From Asterias amurensis (taxonomy: Eukaryota > Echinodermata > Asteroidea > Forcipulatida > Asteriidae): a DNA stretch of 64,000 nucleotides. The DNA lies in NCBI RefSeq assembly GCF_032118995.1, contig NC_092651.1, positions 27,990,938 to 28,054,937 on the forward strand. The letters run 5' to 3'. Position numbers and translations under genes: made by a program. Of the stretch, positions 59,201 to 64,000 are shown in pieces; within the stretch, counting starts at the first letter, position 1; each line of letters opens with the position of its first letter. Below the pieces are notes generated by a model. The model was not told where the DNA came from, did no database searches, and saw only the letters and a list, made by a program, of their open reading frames with translations.

Positions 59201-62200
59201 AGAGTGTTTAAACTCAACCCTGATTGCATAATCAAGGATTGTATTGAAGGAAGACCTGTCATACTGGGTAATAGTGTTTAAACTCAACCCTGATTGCATA
59301 ATCAAGGATTGTATCGAAGGAAGACCTGTCATGCTGGGTAAGAGTGTTTAAACTCAACCCTGATTGCCTAATCAATGATTGTATTGAAGGAAGACCTGTC
59401 ATACTGGGTAAGAGTGTTTAAACTCAACCTGATTGCATAATCAAGGATTGTATTCAAGGAAGACCTGTCATACTGGGTGAGAGTGTTTAAACTCAACCCT
59501 GATTGCATAATCAAGGATTGTATTGAAGGAAGATCTGTCATAGTGGGTGAGAGTGTTTAAACTCAACCCTGATTGCATAATCAAGGATTGTATTGCAGGA
59601 AGACCTGTCATACTGGGTGAGAGTGTTTAAACTCAACCCTGATTGCATAATCAATGATTGTATTGAATGAAGACCTGTCATACTGGGTAAGAGTGTTTAA
59701 ACTCAACCCTGATTGCATAATCAAGGATTGTATTGAAGGAAGACCTGTCATGCTGGGTAAGAGTGTTTAAACTCAACCCTGATTGCATAATCAAGGATTG
59801 TATTGAAGGAAGACCTGTCATGCTGGGTAACAGCGTTTAAACTCAACCCTGATTGCATAATCAAGGATTGTATTGAAGGAAGACCTGTCATACTGGGTGA
59901 GAGTGTTTAAACTCAACCCTGATTGCATAATCAAGGATTGTATTGAAGGAAGACCTGTCATACTGGGTAAGAGTGTTTAAACTCAACCCTGATTGCATAA
60001 TCAATGATTGTATTGAAGGAAGACCTGTCATACTGGGTGAGAGTGTTTAAACTCAACCCTGATTGCATAATCAATGATTGTATTGAAGGAAGACCTGTCA
60101 TACTGTGTGAGAGTGTTTAAACTCAAACCTGAAGGAATATTCAAGGTTCAAGGTTCGTTTTTTTAAAAGTTTATTTGCATTCAAGGATTTTATTTACCTC
60201 ATTCTTGTCTTGTTTTTCCTCAGGTGATTTTCCAAGGGAAGTAAGTCTTCTTCGTTGGTTCATATTTTCTCCGTCCATCTTTGATTTACCCTGAATCATG
60301 GAAACCCGTTTAAAATAACATATGCAAGGAATGATTAATCATCTTCATTCTAAAAGATAGACCTGGTTTTGGAGTGGGGGAGGTGGGGGGGGGGGGCAGG
60401 CCAGATGAAATGGATTTATCAGTGGTTGGGGTCATGCTTTTATTTTTGAAGGGGACCCTGGAGGGGGCCACCATCCTCTTATGTTCTTGGTAGCGATCCC
60501 GATTGTTCACTACATGAGATAACACAAATATGCAACTTCCTCTTTAAAAATACTTTTGTGAGCACAACTAAGTTTAATTGTTAGCAGTAAGTGTCAGAGT
60601 CTTATACAGTGCACATATCTACCAACAAGGTACTGAAGGCCCTTACTATATACATGGGCGTCAATCAGGGGGGGGGGGACAGGGGGACATGTCCCCTCCC
60701 ACCTTTTGGAGGGTGGGGGACACAATATCAAATGTCCCCCCACCTTTTTGACCACCTTTATCATGAAGCCCAAGTTTTACACTGTGTAAGACAAAACCCT
60801 GTGTCCCTATATGGGCATTAATCCTGTGGGCAAAGGATGAAGCAGTATCCCCCCTCAAAATTGGCCCTAGATTGCATCACAGAGCATCCAAAATGCAAAA
60901 TTTTCCTGGGCCCTTAATCGGGCCCGCACCCGAGCCGTACAGGCTTCTCACACGCATGCTCCAATGTTGACAGATTTGCACCTCCCCTTGAAAGAGTGGA
61001 AGGGACGTGTACCCCACCCCACCCCACCCCATTTTCGAAGGGTAGGGGACACAGTATCAAATGTTCCCTGTGTCGTTTGACCACCTTTATCATGAAAATC
61101 GTGTTTTGCACTGTGGAACTGTGGTGCACTGGAACACAATATTCACACAGCTCATTGTTCTGTTTCGTTTGCCAATTGGCCGCTAAATGGCCTAAAGATT
61201 GCACAACAGAGCATCTAAAAATACAAAATTTTCCCGGGCCCTTCAGCGGGCCCGGACCCATGCCGTAAAGGTTTCACACTCACGTGCTCACTCTTTGACA
61301 GTATTTCCCCCTAAAACTTGGTTCATAGATCCGCACTAGAAGATGCTGTCAACCCAAAAGGTTCTACTGCTGCTCACATTTTACAGATGTTCCGTATCGT
61401 ATGCCTCTTATTGGCCTATGATTGCACCACAGAGCATCAAGAATGGCAAGTTTTCCCAGGGCCCTTAAGCGGGCCCGGAACCATGCCGTAAAGGTTTTAC
61501 ACTCGCGTGCTCACTCTCTGACAGTATTTCCCCCTAAAACTTGGTTCATATAGATCCGCACTTGAAGATGCTGTCAACCCATAAGGTTCTACTGCTGCTC
61601 ACATTTTACAGATGTTCTGTTCCGTTCTGTATGCCTCTTATTGGCCTAAGATTGCACCACAGAGCATCTAGAATGCAAAATTTTCTCGGGCCCTTAAGCG
61701 GGCCCGGACCCATGCCGTAAAGGTTTCGCACTCGTGAGCTTACTCTTCGACAGATTTTCCCTTGAAAACTTGGTTCATAGATCCGCACTTGAAGATGCTG
61801 TCAACCCAAAAGGTTCTACTGCTGCTCACATTTTACAGATGTTCTGTTCCGTTCTGTATGCCCCTTATTGGCCTAAGATTGCACCACAGAGCATCTAGAA
61901 TGCACAATTTTCCCCGGCCCTTAAGCGGGCCCGGACCCATGCCGTAAAGGTTTGCACTCCATTCCATTCTGACAGATTTGCCCCATAAAACTTGTGTCTA
62001 TAGGTCTGGTGATGATAGGGATGAAACGCCGTCTGAGCATTAGAATGCAGAAACCAAACGAAGCTATAATTAAGTTGCTTTTTAGGTACAATAACCATGA
62101 TAGCAAGAATAGGTGCATCATAGCTTGAAATAGGCATTAAATTCCAACATCTGAGAGGGGGGGAACATCACCCCTCAGATTCACTAGATTGCACCGGGCC

Positions 62201-63955
62201 CTAAAAAGCGGGCCCCAGACCCAACGCCATAAATGTTATGTCCCCCCCACCTTTCAAGATGGATTGACGCCCCTGACTACATACACATATATACTGGAAG
62301 ATAGGTTATTGAAGTTATGAGACCTTAGATCCAATTATTATAAAAGCACCTTAATTGTACAAGGTGCTATGGTGACCTTGTAATTCAGCAGCCACAACCA
62401 GAAACACAGGAGCGAACCCCTTCTCTTTTAGATATTAAGGAAAAGGAAAGAGGCAATGACTACTTGACTTGTTTGAGAACTCTTTGGGTCATATTCAGTG
62501 TAGGTAATGCTTTAGTACGAGTTGCATTATACATTGTAATAATACATTATACATTGTAAGTTGTCAGTAGACGGCGGTTTGAGTGGTATACTCTCAACAA
62601 AGGGTTGACCAGCGGTTGACCATGCCAGACCAACCATGTACACATAAAAATGGACATATCATCACAGTGTATCAAGGCAGAGCTTGGATCCAATAACATG
62701 CTTTAGTATCAATTTTTGACCTTCTCCAAGTTTTCTGTTCATAAAGTTTTGAAACATGTACACTAAAAGAAAGGGGAATTTAAAGCACACCCCCTTAGAA
62801 ACACCCACCCCACCCCCTCCTCTAATTGTATACCTACTTGCTTTTCCATTTCCTCTACATGTTCTATTTGCTTCTTCTCCCGGACCATGCGAAGCAACTC
62901 TCCTGGACTCATTGAGGCAGCATCGATACTTAACTTTTCCCATGCTGTCATTGGCTGCTTATCTTTGACATCATGTGAGTATCGACACTTTGTGTTGAAT
63001 CTGCAATCTCCTGTAATGTAATGACTAACAAAAATAATGCAATAGACACTTGTTACTCTCATTCGTCACATTTGATTCAATCCTCGCCTGAAAGTCCATC
63101 TGATGTCACACTTTGAGGCTCATGAATAATGCTAGATACCAGCCTCATGAGCACCTGGCGAGATCCTGCCAGATGTACCTTTAACCTCTTGCATCCATTC
63201 ACACATGTTACACTTGACTACATACAAACACTGGGTGTGTTCCATTTAGCATCCCCGGGTTGACCCAGGTCTTCCTAACAAGATTATATGTCTATGGGTC
63301 TCCCCCTGTGCGTTCAAATAGCTTTGAAATCATTCTCGGGGCTCACCCGCGTAAGCCCCGAGTAGGCCTATCTTGCTTGTTGAGTGTGTCACTTGGCGCC
63401 AACTGAGTTGAATGACAGTACAACAACAAACTTTTTAAATGGCCAAATTTTTTTTTTGTAATTCAGCAGAAACAATTGCAGTAAGTTTGACAAACATTTT
63501 CACCCTTAAAACAAGAATTTTTTTGAGCATTAAGTATTTAAGAAATTGTAAGACCACTTGATCAAAACCTTAGTGATTTGAGTTAAAGTGCAACTTCTTA
63601 TAGGCCAGACGTAAAATAAGAATCCAGAAGGTTTAATTGTCTCCTGTCTGCTTGGTTACACAGCATCCATTTCAATTTTTGAACTAAACCAGGTAAAAAG
63701 AGCTTGTCCTGCTATTCATAATGTAAGACACAGTAAACAATAACATGACAGAGAATCATGCCTGTTTGGTAACATTGGTAATGGGCGAATTTCAAGATGG
63801 CTGCAACATGATAAAGGTCCATTGCTCTTGGCATTTGTAAAGTTAACTTACCGACAAACGTGCAAAAATTTACACTTGTCTTCATTACATCCCTTGTTGT
63901 TGTAGAATTTGCATACATCTGGTACAGTGATATCAACCAAGCTTTGCTTTAATAT
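56262..63955 (-). CDS. CCCH-finger mono-ADP-ribosyltransferase, PARP12/ZC3HAV1-like (5' partial)
   Basis: Minus-strand exons, each with AG/GT borders, are 63955-63852, 63010-62838, 60509-60363, 60290-60198, 57260-57094 and 56691-56262 (stop at 56262). The first two carry CCCH zinc fingers (CKFYNNKGCNEDKCKFLH; CRFNTKCRYSH) followed by a Lys/Glu-rich segment (MVREKKQIEHVEEMEKQ). The middle two are basic linkers. The last two form the PARP catalytic domain: AEYNKVLEHFAATMDKR, ELIFHGTRKTF (catalytic His), NVGTKYGQGSYFSKTSVYS (catalytic Tyr), FLVRVLVGSYTLG and QVYPEYMI. In this family it attaches single ADP-ribose units, usually in stress or antiviral responses. Joins 60198/57260/56691 are in phase; the joins at 62838/60509 and 60363/60290 are not, so an exon may be missing there. 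No WWE domain was found. The gene continues beyond 64000. Confidence 0.8.
56845..57060 (+). repeat. tRNA-derived SINE, best-preserved copy
   Basis: The A-box-like tagtctagttggtaagaca and an intact B box (gggttcgaatccc) are followed by gagtaatatgcctgtgata, cgggaaaataccgagtatac and a short A/T tail with repeated aattaataa. It lies in the last intron of the PARP-like gene, in antisense orientation to it. Confidence 0.8.
57265..57340 (+). repeat. GTCAA pentanucleotide run with adjoining retroposon-like tail
   Basis: The run gtcaagtcaagtcaagtcaa leads into tcaacatttatttccataca, a pattern seen at retroposon 3' ends. It stands directly beside the acceptor of the exon at 57260-57094, which in minus-strand reading follows it within about 10 bases. 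Confidence 0.55.
57445..58000. mobile_element. Fold-back element, about 555 bp
   Basis: The left arm tggggcggaaaaattcacag, then cttcataacttaaatcttac, then tttttctgcggtgggttttg, then cacaaatccgtcattttc is mirrored as the reverse complement at 57840-58000, with arms of about 170 bases and weaker pairing further in. The centre (57650-57800) is more GC-rich and non-coding. It lies in an intron of the PARP-like gene. Confidence 0.85.
58255..58320 (+). repeat. CAAA-type microsatellite
   Basis: Runs of caaacaaacaaacaaacaaa and variants, directly beside a short tandem of aacacctcaaact. It explains the Cys/Phe/Leu-rich minus-strand frames here, which are not genes. Confidence 0.8.
58440..58880 (-). 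mobile_element. LINE 3' end fragment (CR1/Jockey-like)
   Basis: The minus strand encodes, in shifting frames, NLHWLFVKSQIVFNVLSLTH and, at the end, LWNSLPDKVKDCTSLEQFKS followed by ELKTHLFNHRSA and a stop. This is the standard C-terminus of such LINEs. It is followed by a TTATTATTG-type tail (58429-58462). Frame changes and 5' truncation make it inactive. Confidence 0.78.
59200..60128 (+). repeat. 70 bp satellite, about 13 units
   Basis: The unit runs gagtgtttaaactcaaccct, gattgcataatcaaggattg, tattgaaggaagacctgtca, tactgggta. About 13 near-identical copies follow without gaps, with recurrent variants (aatgatt for aaggatt; tgctggg for tactggg). The palindrome gtttaaac occurs once per unit. 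It lies in an intron of the PARP-like gene. There are no unique spacers, so it is not CRISPR-like. Confidence 0.95.
60656..62272. mobile_element. 1.6 kb TIR element with internal repeats of about 230 bp
   Basis: The ends are gggcgtcaatcaggggggg (60656) and ccccacctttcaagatggat followed by tgacgccc (62272), inverted to each other. Inside, a unit containing cgggcccttaagcgggcccg, gacccatgccgtaaaggttt, cagatttgcccc/cagtatttccccc, and tgtcaacccaaaaggttcta recurs about four to five times (60905, 61227, 61460, 61690, 61915). Inverted word pairs such as gggccc-ttaagc-gggccc occur in each unit. No transposase is encoded. It lies in an intron of the PARP-like gene. Confidence 0.8.
63062..63850. other. 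Intron of the PARP-like gene, nothing else seen
   Basis: Sequence between the two CCCH exons. No repeat element with clear ends and no coding frame is recognised. Confidence 0.5.
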
Positions 63956-64000
63956 CTGCAGTTCAGAGTAAATAAAAGCACGAGAACCACAGAAACAATG

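Noticed and set aside
59200..60128. CRISPR-like array
   Set aside because: Units are contiguous 70 bp tandem copies with no unique spacers, in an intron of an animal gene.

Overview
The window looks like nuclear DNA of a marine invertebrate animal. It is AT-rich, genes are split by GT-AG introns, and there are no bacterial operons, ribosome binding sites or CRISPR. The density and kinds of repeats suggest an echinoderm, possibly a sea star: TTAA-flanked MITEs, tRNA-derived SINEs, Penelope and CR1/Jockey-like retroelements, and palindromic fold-back elements. The species is an inference; no species-diagnostic gene is present.

Region 1 (1-11.4 kb) is almost all repeat: a tandem SINE pair, the GIY-YIG end of a Penelope-like element, small MITEs, a 2.0 kb TIR element holding its own tandem duplications, several minisatellites, a striking AAGCTTG-rich array at 8.9-9.4 kb, and two TTAA MITEs sharing one junction. 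Region 2 (11.4-30.5 kb) is a dispersed duplication: 12.2-17.8 kb is repeated at 28.5-30.5 kb. Two TIR elements with subterminal palindromes (15.06-17.63 and 17.85-19.0 kb) lie in or next to copy 1 and are absent from copy 2. Between the copies, on the minus strand, are a broken retroelement Gag gene (23.9-25.0 kb) and a broken tyrosine-recombinase-like gene (26.1-28.3 kb) whose last exon occurs in three tandem versions.

Region 3 (33.5-45.9 kb) is the most interesting part. Three genes lie head to tail on the minus strand: a SAMD3-like gene B (45.9-43.1 kb), an almost intronless four-C2H2-finger protein with a Tnp2-like DDE transposase-type body (42.5-39.8 kb), and a second SAMD3-like gene A (37.6-33.6 kb). 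A 5'-truncated LINE sits exactly between the last two. Nearly all splice junctions of gene A join in phase, so these were real genes, but each now carries one to a few small lesions (stop or frameshift). The arrangement could be a two-component transposon system (transposase plus SAM-domain partner) or a cluster derived from one.

Region 4 (46-55 kb) holds a decayed Ty3-like LTR retrotransposon (plus strand, 46.9-50.4 kb) with a fold-back MITE inserted at a visible GCCCTG duplication, then LINE 3' ends, another MITE and a 102 bp minisatellite. Region 5 (56.2-64 kb) is a minus-strand gene for a CCCH-finger mono-ADP-ribosyltransferase resembling PARP12/ZC3HAV1. It runs off the right edge. Its introns hold a SINE, a fold-back element, a LINE 3' end, a 70 bp satellite and a 1.6 kb TIR element. 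It is the only gene here whose visible exons show no lesion.
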